From the NCBI RefSeq assembly GCF_034259325.1, contig NZ_JAXIVS010000018.1, positions 62,001-126,000 of the forward strand: a stretch of DNA of 64,000 bases. The letters run 5' to 3'. The position numbers were made by a program, and so were the translations under genes. Of the stretch, positions 1-8,514 are shown in pieces. The notes below the pieces were generated by a model. It saw only the letters and a list, made by a program, of their open reading frames with translations, had not been told where the DNA came from and did no database searches. This DNA is from Hyalangium ruber. GTDB lineage: Bacteria; Myxococcota; Myxococcia; Myxococcales; Myxococcaceae. Within the stretch, counting starts at the first letter, position 1, and the number at the start of each line of letters is the position of its first letter.

Positions 1-1446
1 GCCGAGGACCTGAGCGCCGCCGCCGACAAGGCCGAGGACGCCGACAGCTCGCCCAAGAGCTGGCAGCTCGAGGTGAGCAAGTCCAACGAGCTGGCCACGC
101 AGACGTTCGTCGAGGGCCAGACGGACCTGTCCGTCGTCACCACCAAGAAGGTGGAGGGCAACACCGTCACCGAGACGACCGAGGGCAAGGTGCCCAACCC
201 GGACGGCGAGGGCGACCCGGTGAGCATCAGCGGCACCTCCTCGCGCACCTACAATGACAAGGGGCAGATCACCGCCGCGAGCTCGGACCAGACGGATGCG
301 ACTGGCACGCGGCGCACCTCCGAGTACGCGCGCACCGAGCAGCGCAACGCGCAGGGCGAGCTGGAGGTGACCGAGAACACCACCTCCACCGAGCAGCCCA
401 AGGACGGCGAGAAGCGCACCCTGGAGCAGCAGCAGGTGGCGGTGCAGACCGACCAGGGCCCGCAGCTGGTGCGCGCCTCGCAGACGATGACGGGCCCCGA
501 GGGCACGGCCAAGGCGTCCATCACCCCCGAGGGCCAGGAGCTCACCGTCAACGGGCAGAAGATGGAGACGCTCGAGCAGCTCCAGGGGCTGCCGGCGGAC
601 CAGGCCTCGCTGGGCGCCACCACGATGGACGCGCTGTCGCAGCAGGTGCAGGACTTCAACCTGCTGGCGACGGACATCCACACCGCGTACCAGGCGCAGC
701 AGGCGGCCAACGACAAGGGCGAGCGGAAGGCGGCCGCGAGCGCCAACAACTACGGCCTGTTCCGGCTGAAGCAGGCGCTGACGACCGCCAACTCCGTGGC
801 CACAGGCGCGCCGGATCCGACCGGTGGCCCCGCGCGCAGCAACACGCCGGTCCCCGAGTGGAAGAAGGCGCCCAGCATCAGCCTGTCGCCCACGCAGCGG
901 CTGGCCGGTGGCAGCACGGGCGGCATCCAGCTGCTGGCCGGCGCGGCGGGGCTCTACTCGTCGGGCCGCTCGCTCATCAACAACGTCAGCCAGGGCAACT
1001 ACCTGGCCGCGGCGAAGGATGCGTTGGGGGTGGTGGGCAGCGGCGTCTCCATCTATGGCGGCGCCAACGCCCTCATCACCGCGGCGAAGGGCAGCGGCAG
1101 CGGTCTGACGCTGGGCGGCGCGGTCGGCACGGCGGGCGGCCGCATCAACCCGTCGGTGGCGGGCCAGGTGGCCGGCAAGTTCGCGGCGGGCCTGGGCGTG
1201 GTGGCCGGCGGCATCGAGGTGTTCCAGGGCATCCAGAACGGCAACGGCTGGCAGATCGCCAGCGGCGCGGTCACCGCGGGCGCGGCGATTGGCGGCTACC
1301 TGGCGGTGGGCGCGGCGGCGGGCGCCTGGGGTGGCCCGGCGGGCGCGGCGGTGGGTCTGGCCATCGGCCTGGCGGCGTTCGGCGTGACGAAGCTGTTCGA
1401 CTGGTTCGACGACAGCGAGCACGACATCGCCGCGCAGCAGATCTGA
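1..1446 (+). CDS. C-terminal part of a large glycine-zipper protein, possible pore-forming toxin or secreted effector (5' end outside window)
   Basis: The frame is open from base 1, so the true start lies upstream; an internal GTG at 73 is not needed. The first ~200 visible residues are Thr/Glu/Gln-rich with short repeats of the TYNDKGQ, EYARTEQ and VTENTTST kind, suggesting extended beta structure. The last ~170 residues are rich in Gly/Ala with several hydrophobic stretches (around bases 930-1110 and 1130-1410) and a final amphipathic FDWFDD tail. Alternating G/A hydrophobic helices resemble glycine-zipper pore-forming domains of bacterial toxins. A DcrB/DUF1795 gene follows after 27 bp, and that family includes adaptors for type VI effectors with membrane segments. 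I do not recognise the family; the effector reading is inference. Confidence 0.75.
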   Translation, partial: AEDLSAAADKAEDADSSPKSWQLEVSKSNELATQTFVEGQTDLSVVTTKKVEGNTVTETTEGKVPNPDGEGDPVSISGTSSRTYNDKGQITAASSDQTDATGTRRTSEYARTEQRNAQGELEVTENTTSTEQPKDGEKRTLEQQQVAVQTDQGPQLVRASQTMTGPEGTAKASITPEGQELTVNGQKMETLEQLQGLPADQASLGATTMDALSQQVQDFNLLATDIHTAYQAQQAANDKGERKAAASANNYGLFRLKQALTTANSVATGAPDPTGGPARSNTPVPEWKKAPSISLSPTQRLAGGSTGGIQLLAGAAGLYSSGRSLINNVSQGNYLAAAKDALGVVGSGVSIYGGANALITAAKGSGSGLTLGGAVGTAGGRINPSVAGQVAGKFAAGLGVVAGGIEVFQGIQNGNGWQIASGAVTAGAAIGGYLAVGAAAGAWGGPAGAAVGLAIGLAAFGVTKLFDWFDDSEHDIAAQQI

Positions 1447-1473
1447 GCCAGTCGAGGGTAGACTGCGCGGCCC

Positions 1474-1944
1474 ATGGCAAACCCCACGACGATTCGACAC
1501 GGCCCCCTGACGATTCCCCTGCCCGAGGGGTGGTTCGACGCCAGTCAGGTGGTGGCCATGGGCCCGGAGGAGGCTGGCTTCCGCTCCAGCCTCGTTGTCT
1601 CCGTGGAGCCCGCGCTGGCCGAGGAGACGTCGCAGCAGTTCGCCGCGCGGTTGTTGCCGGCGATACGCAAGGTGGCCCCCGGCTTCAACCTGGTGGAGGA
1701 GAAGGCGGCCAACTTCGGCGGCAAGGACGGCGTGCTGCGCGAATGCACCTTCAATGTGGAGGGTGCGCTCGTCTCGCAGCTGCAGTTCTACCTGGTTCGC
1801 AGCGGGGTGGGGTTGACCTTCACGTACACCCAGCTGGCCTCCCGGCTGAAGGACACTCGCGCGGTGGCCGAGAAGTTCTTCACCGGCTCGCAGGTGAGCG
1901 GGGGCGTGGAGACGCTGCTGCGCCCCGGCACCATCCGCGGCTGA
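1474..1944 (+). CDS. DcrB/DUF1795-family protein (Eag-type adaptor candidate)
   Basis: A 156-residue protein without a signal peptide. It opens with a short beta hairpin (residues 5-20, GPLTIPLPEGWFD) typical of DUF1795/DcrB-like PsbP-fold proteins, followed by residues reading like the conserved core (SSLVVSVEP, then an FGGKDGVLREC strand). In Proteobacteria, DUF1795 proteins of this size (Eag proteins) sit beside type VI effectors and shield their membrane-spanning helices. Here the upstream neighbour carries long glycine-zipper helices, which fits that role. No good Shine-Dalgarno is seen before the ATG, and the 27-bp gap suggests co-transcription. The family call is fairly firm; the adaptor role is inferred from context. 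Confidence 0.75.
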   Translation: MANPTTIRHGPLTIPLPEGWFDASQVVAMGPEEAGFRSSLVVSVEPALAEETSQQFAARLLPAIRKVAPGFNLVEEKAANFGGKDGVLRECTFNVEGALVSQLQFYLVRSGVGLTFTYTQLASRLKDTRAVAEKFFTGSQVSGGVETLLRPGTIRG

Positions 1945-2025
1945 GCGACCGGTCCATCTCTGGGAGCGCAAGAGCGTGACAGGGGCGCTACCCTGGGCGG
2001 TGTGAACCGTTCACGAGGTGGCGCG

Positions 2026-3279
2026 ATGCGAAGGAACATCCGGTGGCTTGGCATTCTGGGCGCGGCCCTGCTGTGGGGCTGTGGACCGGGGGAAGAAACG
2101 CCCTCGGGAGGTGAGAAGGTCACCCTGCGCGTCCCGCTCTACCCGTGGATCCCCGACGCTGCGGGGGACAAGTTCCAGTCGTTGGTGGCTCGCATCGAGG
2201 CCGACTTCGAGGCCAGCCACCCGAACATCGACCTGGTCCCCAACCCGGCGTGCGTCACCGATGACTTCTACGAGCCGGAGCAGCTCGCCCGCTCCCTGAA
2301 GGGCGAGAACCCGTGCGGCTACGACGTCATCGAGACGGACACCGCCATCCTCGGCGATCTGGTGGCCCTGGGTGCTGTCCGCCCGTGGCCCCGGTTGCCC
2401 GAAGGCATCGCCTGGCACCCGGCGGCGCTCTCCGCGTCCACGCACCCCACGGAGCAGGTCCTCTATGGCGTGCCCCACTGGCTGTGCAACCACTTCATCA
2501 TGTCCCGCGACGCGAGCGTGCGGCAGGCGCGCACCACCAGCGCGCTCGTTCAGGCCCTGGCGAACCTGGGCACGCCGGCCCCCGACACCGCCACCAACAT
2601 GCTCGGCAGTTGGAACCTGCCCTCGCTGTACCTGGACGCCTGGGTGGACACCCGCGGCGAGAATGGCCTGCGCTCCGCCGTGACGGCCGACAGCTATGAC
2701 GCGACGGTGCTCGACTCCCTGCGGCGCTACGCGCGCACCTGCGAGTCCAGCGGCCAGAACCCCTGCATCGATGGGACGTATGACCTGGAGGAGAACTTCG
2801 ACCTGCCCGCGAAGCTCTTCGCCGAGGGGCGGGCCGACTCCACCATGGGCTACTCCGAGCGCCTGCACGCCATCCTCCGCGCCCTGCCAGCGGGTGTCAG
2901 CGCGTCCGCCATCCAGATCTCCTCGGCGCCGCTGGGAGAAGGCAGCAACCCCATCCTGTTCACCGACTCCTACTTCCTGGGCGCTGGCTGCACGGGCGGC
3001 TGCGAACAGGCGGCGCTCGAGTTCGTCACGTACATGAGCCAGCCGAGCACCTTCGAGTGGATCGTCATGAGCGAAGACGCGCCGGCGGCCACGCGTGTGC
3101 CCCGCTATCTGCTGCCCGCCACGCTCGATGCGTATGAGGCGCCGAAGCTCCGCGCCGACCCGTTCTATCCGGTGCTCGCCTCCGAGACGCGGACCGGCGT
3201 GCCCTTCCCGAACACGGGCCTGTTCAGCATCCGCAAGAAGATGCGAGACGACATCCTGAGCGCGCTCAGCGCCCCGTGA
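2026..3279 (+). CDS. Thiaminase I-like (thiamine pyridinylase) lipoprotein
   Basis: A 417-residue protein. A GTG at 2002 is in frame, but the ATG at 2026 has a GAGG element about 8 bases before it and leads straight into a lipoprotein signal (MRRNIRWLGILGAALLWGCG). The mature part has a periplasmic-binding-protein-like fold and aligns by eye to Bacillus/Paenibacillus thiaminase I along its length: VTLRVPLYPWIPD near the N-terminus, YGVPHWLCNH around Cys154 (aligned with the nucleophilic Cys in PQILCTN), MGYSE at Glu278 (aligned with the general-base Glu in IGYSES), and a shared C-terminal YLLPA. Thiaminase I swaps the thiazole of thiamine for another nucleophile. Whether this one degrades thiamine, salvages pyrimidine or only binds is unknown. 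It stands alone between terminators or gaps, with no thi genes nearby. Confidence 0.75.
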   Translation: MRRNIRWLGILGAALLWGCGPGEETPSGGEKVTLRVPLYPWIPDAAGDKFQSLVARIEADFEASHPNIDLVPNPACVTDDFYEPEQLARSLKGENPCGYDVIETDTAILGDLVALGAVRPWPRLPEGIAWHPAALSASTHPTEQVLYGVPHWLCNHFIMSRDASVRQARTTSALVQALANLGTPAPDTATNMLGSWNLPSLYLDAWVDTRGENGLRSAVTADSYDATVLDSLRRYARTCESSGQNPCIDGTYDLEENFDLPAKLFAEGRADSTMGYSERLHAILRALPAGVSASAIQISSAPLGEGSNPILFTDSYFLGAGCTGGCEQAALEFVTYMSQPSTFEWIVMSEDAPAATRVPRYLLPATLDAYEAPKLRADPFYPVLASETRTGVPFPNTGLFSIRKKMRDDILSALSAP

Positions 3280-3363
3280 AGAGCGGGAGCTTCAGGAGAT
3301 AGACAGGGCAAAGGCCCGGTGTGCTATCTGCGCCAGGTCCGCTTCACGCCAGGTACCCTACCC

Positions 3364-4128
3364 ATGCCCCACGTCGATCCGAATCTGCGCCGCGAACTCT
3401 TCGGCTGGTACAGCCCCCACCTGGGCATGGACATGCCCATCGTCCGCTACGGCCACTGGGGCCCGGCGCTGCTGCTCTTCCCCACCGCGGGCGGAGACTT
3501 CCTGGAGGCCGAGCGCATGGGCCTCATCCAGGCGGTGGCCCACCACCTCTTCTCGGGCCGCGTGCAGATCTTCGGCATCAGCAGCATCAACAACCACGCC
3601 TGGCTCAACCGCGGCCTGCCCCTGCACGAGAAGGCGCGCCGCCAGGTGCTCTTCTCCGCGTACGTCGAGAACGAGGTCGTCCCGCACATTCGGGGCGTGC
3701 TGCAGAACGGCTCGGCGCGCATTGGCGCCACGGGGGCGAGCTTCGGCGCCTTCCACGCGGCCAACGCCTTCTTCCGCAGGCCGGACCTCTTCGAGGTGCT
3801 GCTGGCGATGGGCGGCATCTACGACCTGCAGCCGGACTTCCTGCACGGCTTCTGGAACGACGACGTCTACTTCAACAACCCGGCCTCCTACGTGCCCAAC
3901 CTGTCGGAGGGGCACGCCATGGACCTGCTGCGCCACCACAGCCGCATCAACCTGGTGTCCAGCCGGGGCCAGTGGGAGCACCCGCACCTCACCGAGCACT
4001 TCAGCCACCAGCTGAACCAGCGCGGCATCCCCCACAACATCGACATCTGGGGGCACGACATGCCGCACGACTGGCACACCTGGCACAAGCAGCTCGACCA
4101 CTACATCTCCGAGCGCCTGGGCTACTGA
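3364..4128 (+). CDS. Alpha/beta-hydrolase esterase (COG4947-like)
   Basis: A 254-residue cytoplasmic protein. I take the ATG at 3364 because the protein from there (MPHVDPNLRRELFGWYSP) starts like its family; a GTG at 3319 would add 15 poorly conserved residues. The nucleophile elbow is GASFGA around residue 120, and a C-terminal GHDMPHDWHTWHKQ segment supplies candidate catalytic His residues. This is the pattern of the putative-esterase family related to esterase D. The substrate is unknown. Its last 7 bases overlap the end of the convergent histidine kinase gene. Confidence 0.8.
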   Translation: MPHVDPNLRRELFGWYSPHLGMDMPIVRYGHWGPALLLFPTAGGDFLEAERMGLIQAVAHHLFSGRVQIFGISSINNHAWLNRGLPLHEKARRQVLFSAYVENEVVPHIRGVLQNGSARIGATGASFGAFHAANAFFRRPDLFEVLLAMGGIYDLQPDFLHGFWNDDVYFNNPASYVPNLSEGHAMDLLRHHSRINLVSSRGQWEHPHLTEHFSHQLNQRGIPHNIDIWGHDMPHDWHTWHKQLDHYISERLGY

Positions 4129-6497
4129 CCGGAGCTCGCGACGGGCCTATCGCCAGCGGGAAGGCTCACGGTGAACCGAGTGTATCTGCCCAACTCGCTC
4201 TCCACCGTCAGGCTTCCCGCGTGTAGCTTGACGATGTCATAGCTCAGCGACAGGCCCAGTCCGGTATTGCCACCTCCCGGTGGTTTTGTGGTGAAGAACG
4301 GCTCGAAGATGCGGCCCTGGATGTCCTTCGGGATGCCGGGCCCGTTGTCCTCCACCTGGAGGCTGACGTGGCCTCCCTCTCGACGCGTGCGCAGGGTAAT
4401 GGTGGGAACGTAGCCGCTGGTGGATTCGCGCTGCTTCAGCGACACGGCCTCGAGGGCATTGAGAATCAGGTTCTGAAGCACGCGGCCCAGCTCCTGAGGC
4501 ATCCCCTGTACCTGCCCCACCGTGGGGTCGAACTCGCGTACGAACGCCACTGCGAACTCCGGATTGCGGACACGCACCCCGTGGTAGGTCAGCTTCAGGT
4601 ACTGCTCCACGAGCGATTCCAAGTCCGTTGGCTCGAGTGCCCCGGAGCGGCTCCGGGCATGCTCCATCATGCTCCGGATGATGTGGTCCGCCCGCACACC
4701 GTGCTGGTGGACAACGGTCGCGTTCTGTTTGAAATCCGTGATGATGTCACGGACCTCGCGGAGGGAGACATCGGGCCGCTCCTGCAGCATTCGCTCCAGC
4801 TCCTGAGCAAGCTCGATATTGGCCTCGGACATGTTGTTGATGAAATTGAGCGGATTCTTGAGCTCGTGCGCGATGCCCGAGGTGAGCTGGGCCAGGGACG
4901 CCAGCTTCTCTGACTGGATGAGCTGATTTTGCGTGTGCTGAAGCTCCTTGATGAGGACCTGCTTGGCTGTGTTCTCCTGGTTGAGGGCTGCATTGACCGT
5001 TTCCAGCTCGCGGGTGCGGTGTTGGATGCGCTCCTCCAGCTTGATGTTGAGCTGCTCCAGGTCCGTGCGCGCCTGCTGCAAGGATGCGTTGCTCTGCCCC
5101 AAGGATTGCCCCATCTGGAACAGCCCCTCACCGGTGCGCTGCAACTCGATGATGGAATAGGCTGGCCGCGACTGTGCGTACTCGCCTTGGCTCATCCGCT
5201 GCATCATGCTCTCGAGGTCCAGCAGCGGTTCTGCCAGCAAGGTGCTCATCCGGCGCACCTTCCTGTAGAGCCATACGAAGAAGAGCGCGTAGAAGAGAAT
5301 CAAACCGGCGATCATGCCCAGGCCGACACGGGCGACACGCCTGTTGAGTTCATAGGCCTCCGCGAAGATGTCCGCCTCGTCCACGACGACCAGGAGCTTC
5401 CAGTCCGTCCCCTTCACGGTGGACCAGGCCACCTGCTTGCTGCGCCCCGTCAGTGACACTGTCTGGAGCCCGTGGCGCGCGGATGCCATGTGCTGACCGA
5501 GCTCGTGACTGTCCTCGCGCTTGAACAGGTTGAAAGTGTCTGGCTTGAAGATGTCGTTCCGGATGGGCTCCTGGTAGGCGTACTGGGTGAGCTCTTTCAG
5601 TCCCCAGTCGCGCTCCCCCTGGGAGGGCAGCGCGAGGATGGTGCCGCTCCTCCCCACCAGCATCCCATAACCATTCCACGGCAAGTCCAGGTGGAGCACT
5701 TGCTTGGTGATGCTGTCGATGCTGATGTCCAGACCGACCACCCCCTCCATGCGAGCCCCGCTCCCTGGGTAGAGCGGGGCAGCGGCCGATGTCATCCACC
5801 CGTGGCCAGCTGTATCGACGTACACGTCGGTCCAGACAACCTTCCGCTCCGGGTTGTGCGTCGCGTCTGCCTCGTAATAGTAGCTGTAGGTGGAAGGGTC
5901 GTAGTCCGCACCTACCAGCCCAAGCACTTCCCCATACTCTTTATAGGGGTAGAACCGGTCCATGTGGTCCGCGGTGATGACATAGACCTGGGAGACCAGC
6001 GGGTGAGTGTCCACGAGGCTCTTGAGCAGTGGATCAAGCTGAGCGAACTGCAACGCCTTGGTGCGCTCGGGCTCGCCGATGCGCGTGAGCCTGGAATAAA
6101 CAAGACCGGCCCGGCCGGGTAGATCACGCGTCGTATAGAGCGTGCCATCCTGGGAAAAGGCATAGCGTGAGCGCTCCTCGGCATCAGGGATGAACGGCGT
6201 CACGAAGGCCTGCTCGGCATGGCGGCGGAGCAACTCCGCATTATAGGTCACAGAGGCAAGCTGTGAGCCGATGTGTTCGGCTTGATGCTGAGCGATGTAT
6301 TGGAGTTGCTCGGTCGCGAGACGTTGCAGGGTGGTGATGTTCTGATCGCGAATGACGCTGTTGGTGATGAGGTAGGCGGCAATGAGTGCCAGTTCGATCA
6401 AGAAGACGGGGACGAGCGCACTCGTGAGATAGGAGCGCCAGATGAGTCTCAGCAGTGACACGGGCTTGGCGGCGCTTTTGTCCAGCGGCGAGCTCAT
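4122..6497 (-). CDS. Membrane sensor histidine kinase with dCache domain
   Basis: A 791-residue kinase. Transmembrane helix 1 is at residues 16-45; a periplasmic double-cache sensor spans about 50-385 (GLDISIDS near 255-262 is a cache signature); helix 2 is at 390-411; a HAMP-like and coiled-coil linker runs to ~535. The H-box is GIAHELKNPL with phospho-acceptor His544. The ATPase domain shows the N box (NLILNALEAV), G1 (EDNGPGIP), F (FEPFFTTKP) and G2 (GNTGLGLSLS). There is no receiver domain and no adjacent response regulator, so this is an orphan kinase, common in myxobacteria. Cache sensors usually bind small metabolites; the ligand is unknown. Confidence 0.95.
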   Translation of the reverse strand: MSSPLDKSAAKPVSLLRLIWRSYLTSALVPVFLIELALIAAYLITNSVIRDQNITTLQRLATEQLQYIAQHQAEHIGSQLASVTYNAELLRRHAEQAFVTPFIPDAEERSRYAFSQDGTLYTTRDLPGRAGLVYSRLTRIGEPERTKALQFAQLDPLLKSLVDTHPLVSQVYVITADHMDRFYPYKEYGEVLGLVGADYDPSTYSYYYEADATHNPERKVVWTDVYVDTAGHGWMTSAAAPLYPGSGARMEGVVGLDISIDSITKQVLHLDLPWNGYGMLVGRSGTILALPSQGERDWGLKELTQYAYQEPIRNDIFKPDTFNLFKREDSHELGQHMASARHGLQTVSLTGRSKQVAWSTVKGTDWKLLVVVDEADIFAEAYELNRRVARVGLGMIAGLILFYALFFVWLYRKVRRMSTLLAEPLLDLESMMQRMSQGEYAQSRPAYSIIELQRTGEGLFQMGQSLGQSNASLQQARTDLEQLNIKLEERIQHRTRELETVNAALNQENTAKQVLIKELQHTQNQLIQSEKLASLAQLTSGIAHELKNPLNFINNMSEANIELAQELERMLQERPDVSLREVRDIITDFKQNATVVHQHGVRADHIIRSMMEHARSRSGALEPTDLESLVEQYLKLTYHGVRVRNPEFAVAFVREFDPTVGQVQGMPQELGRVLQNLILNALEAVSLKQRESTSGYVPTITLRTRREGGHVSLQVEDNGPGIPKDIQGRIFEPFFTTKPPGGGNTGLGLSLSYDIVKLHAGSLTVESELGRYTRFTVSLPAGDRPVASSGQ

Positions 6498-6683
6498 GGT
6501 GGTCCCCGGCTCTCGAGGAGCCCCCTCCGGTGAGGTGCTCGCTGAGGTCGGAGCGGCTGCCCAATCGCCCCGTCGGGGTTGGTCATCGCCCGCCGGATGC
6601 GCGCACGACGGGCGACACGCTACACGGTGCGCCCATCTTGCACCAAGTCCTCAAGCGGAGCGCTCAGGGACGCTCATGGGCGC

Positions 6684-8237
6684 TCACTTCCTGCACTGCG
6701 CCTCGCCGTCGTTGTTTGTGAAGACGTTCCCGATGGCCGGCGCGGTGAAGTCCGCGATGATCCCCGAGGAGACGTCCACGGCGACGCCACACCCGGCCGA
6801 GTCGCTGAGCGTGCTGTTGCTCACGAAGAAGCCCAGGTCGGCGAACACGTTGATGTTGCCCCCGCCCAGGGTGTCGAAGAGCGGCAGGCCGGCGTGGGTG
6901 ACGGTGGCGTACTCCAGCGTGGACCCGTAGGGGCCATGGAAGAACAGGCCCGACCAGAAGCCCTTGGTGGGCGAGGCGGAGGCGGGGACGAAGCGGATGG
7001 GAGCCTGCGCCGTGCCCTGGGCCTTGAGCTTGCCGTGTACGAGGTTCCCACTCTCATCCCGGGTGCCAACGGAGATGTAGCTCTTGGCGGGCATCTGGAG
7101 TTCTGTCCCGGGACTCAGGGTGAGCGTGGGCGAGGACGTGGAGGCCACCAGGAGCCCGATGGACAGGCCAATGTCGAGGGTCGTGGTGAGCTGATAGGGA
7201 ACACCGAGGTTCGGCCACGTCTGGGTGGTCTCGACAGCGCCCTCGAGGACCTGCACCGCGTTGGGGGTGTTGCCGCTGAGGGTGCTGTCCTCGGGGAGCG
7301 TGCCCACCTCGTTGGCGGACGCCCGCACGGCTACGCCCGCGGTGTCGCGCACGGTCAGGCGGGACGAGTCGCTCTTGAACCCCGCGCCCATCAGGAGCAC
7401 GCCGTGGTTCTGGCTCTTCTGGATGATGACGTCCTCGACGGTGACGGGACGCAGGTTGTCTGGCGCATCACTGCCTCCCGTCACACGCAGGCCCGCCGCC
7501 AGGGACTTGAAGAGGTCCTCCAGCTCCCCTGAGTTCGCGGGGATACCGCCCGCGTATTCAATGGTGACGTTGGAGAGGACGGTGCCCTGGGCGGACTGCC
7601 CCGTCACGCTGATGCCCTGCCAGTACCCGGGCTGGGGATTGGCGGAGGCGGCCGTGAGGAGGATGGGAGCCGAAGGGGAACCCTCCGCGCGCAGCACACC
7701 TGGTCCGTCCGTGTCGTCACCGATGATCAACTGGGCGCCATCCTCGAAGCGGACCTCGGTGCCCTCCTCGAGGGTCAGCACGGGATTGGCCGAGCCCATC
7801 ACGAACACCGCGCCCTTCACCAGGTGCGGGTTGTCCGAGGCGCGCCAGGTCTGGTTGCTGGAGATGATGCCCTGGTGGACGGTGGCTTGCGGCGCGCCGA
7901 TGGTGAGGGAGAACGTGCCCTCCTGGGTCGAATCGCCCTCGGTGGCGCTCGCCTTGATGCTCACCGCGCCCTGCTTGAAGGCCGAGGCCAGTCCCTCTGC
8001 GTCCACCTTCGCGATCGTCTCGTCGCTGGAGCTCCACTGGTAGCGGGAGACCGTGAAGGGCTTGCCGTCCTGATCCTGGGCGCTGGCAGTGCAGTTCGCG
8101 GTGCGACCCGCGGAGACGGGAGCAGGACCGCAGGTCACCGTGACCTTGGCGAGGCGGGGAGCTTCATCGTCACCACACCCGATGAGCGACACCGTTGCGA
8201 CAAGCAAGACACCCTTCCACGCGTTGTGGAGTCTCAT
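6684..8237 (-). CDS. Lipoprotein with Ig-like domain and parallel beta-helix
   Basis: A 517-residue outer-surface protein. The signal ends in a lipobox (SLIGCG, Cys21). Residues ~30-115 look like a bacterial Ig-like (BIG2) domain, with a YQWSSSDETIAKVD core and a SIKASATEG strand. The remainder repeats units with the pattern 'GTEVRFEDGAQLIIGD ... GVLRAEGSPSAPILLT ... YWQGISVTG', typical of right-handed beta-helix proteins, in at least two sets (residues ~115-330 and ~340-510). No catalytic polysaccharide-lyase residues are evident, so it may be structural or adhesive. It is monocistronic, and the next gene upstream on its strand is 277 bp away. Confidence 0.85.
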   Translation of the reverse strand: MRLHNAWKGVLLVATVSLIGCGDDEAPRLAKVTVTCGPAPVSAGRTANCTASAQDQDGKPFTVSRYQWSSSDETIAKVDAEGLASAFKQGAVSIKASATEGDSTQEGTFSLTIGAPQATVHQGIISSNQTWRASDNPHLVKGAVFVMGSANPVLTLEEGTEVRFEDGAQLIIGDDTDGPGVLRAEGSPSAPILLTAASANPQPGYWQGISVTGQSAQGTVLSNVTIEYAGGIPANSGELEDLFKSLAAGLRVTGGSDAPDNLRPVTVEDVIIQKSQNHGVLLMGAGFKSDSSRLTVRDTAGVAVRASANEVGTLPEDSTLSGNTPNAVQVLEGAVETTQTWPNLGVPYQLTTTLDIGLSIGLLVASTSSPTLTLSPGTELQMPAKSYISVGTRDESGNLVHGKLKAQGTAQAPIRFVPASASPTKGFWSGLFFHGPYGSTLEYATVTHAGLPLFDTLGGGNINVFADLGFFVSNSTLSDSAGCGVAVDVSSGIIADFTAPAIGNVFTNNDGEAQCRK

Positions 8238-8432
8238 GAACGACGTTCCTTGGTTGGAGTGTGCGAATTCTGGGGATCAGGCCCCTATCGTTGGGGCCTG
8301 CCGCGCTCCAGAGCACCTCCCATGCCAACGGCTCGTCCCCCTCTACCGGCCCTCCCCCCGGCAAGAAGTTGCCCGGGAGGACCTGCCCGCGAGTAAGAAC
8401 TTGCCGGCGAGACTCAACCTCCCAATGACAAA

Positions 8433-8485
8433 GAAGGACACGGCGACAGGACCCGCGGGGTAGGCAGGTCGAGGCCGTGTCCTTC
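8433..8485 (-). terminator. 12-bp inverted repeat, candidate terminator of the peptidoglycan-binding gene
   Basis: A perfect 12-bp inverted repeat, GAAGGACACGGC (8433-8444) and GCCGTGTCCTTC (8474-8485), has a 29-base loop. It begins 30 bp after the stop of the minus-strand gene ending at 8515. On that strand the stem is followed by TTTGTCATT, a weak U-tract. The long loop makes this less typical than a textbook intrinsic terminator. Confidence 0.5.
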
Positions 8486-8514
8486 GTTCAGTTCTTCGAC
8501 TCGATGTCGAAAAC

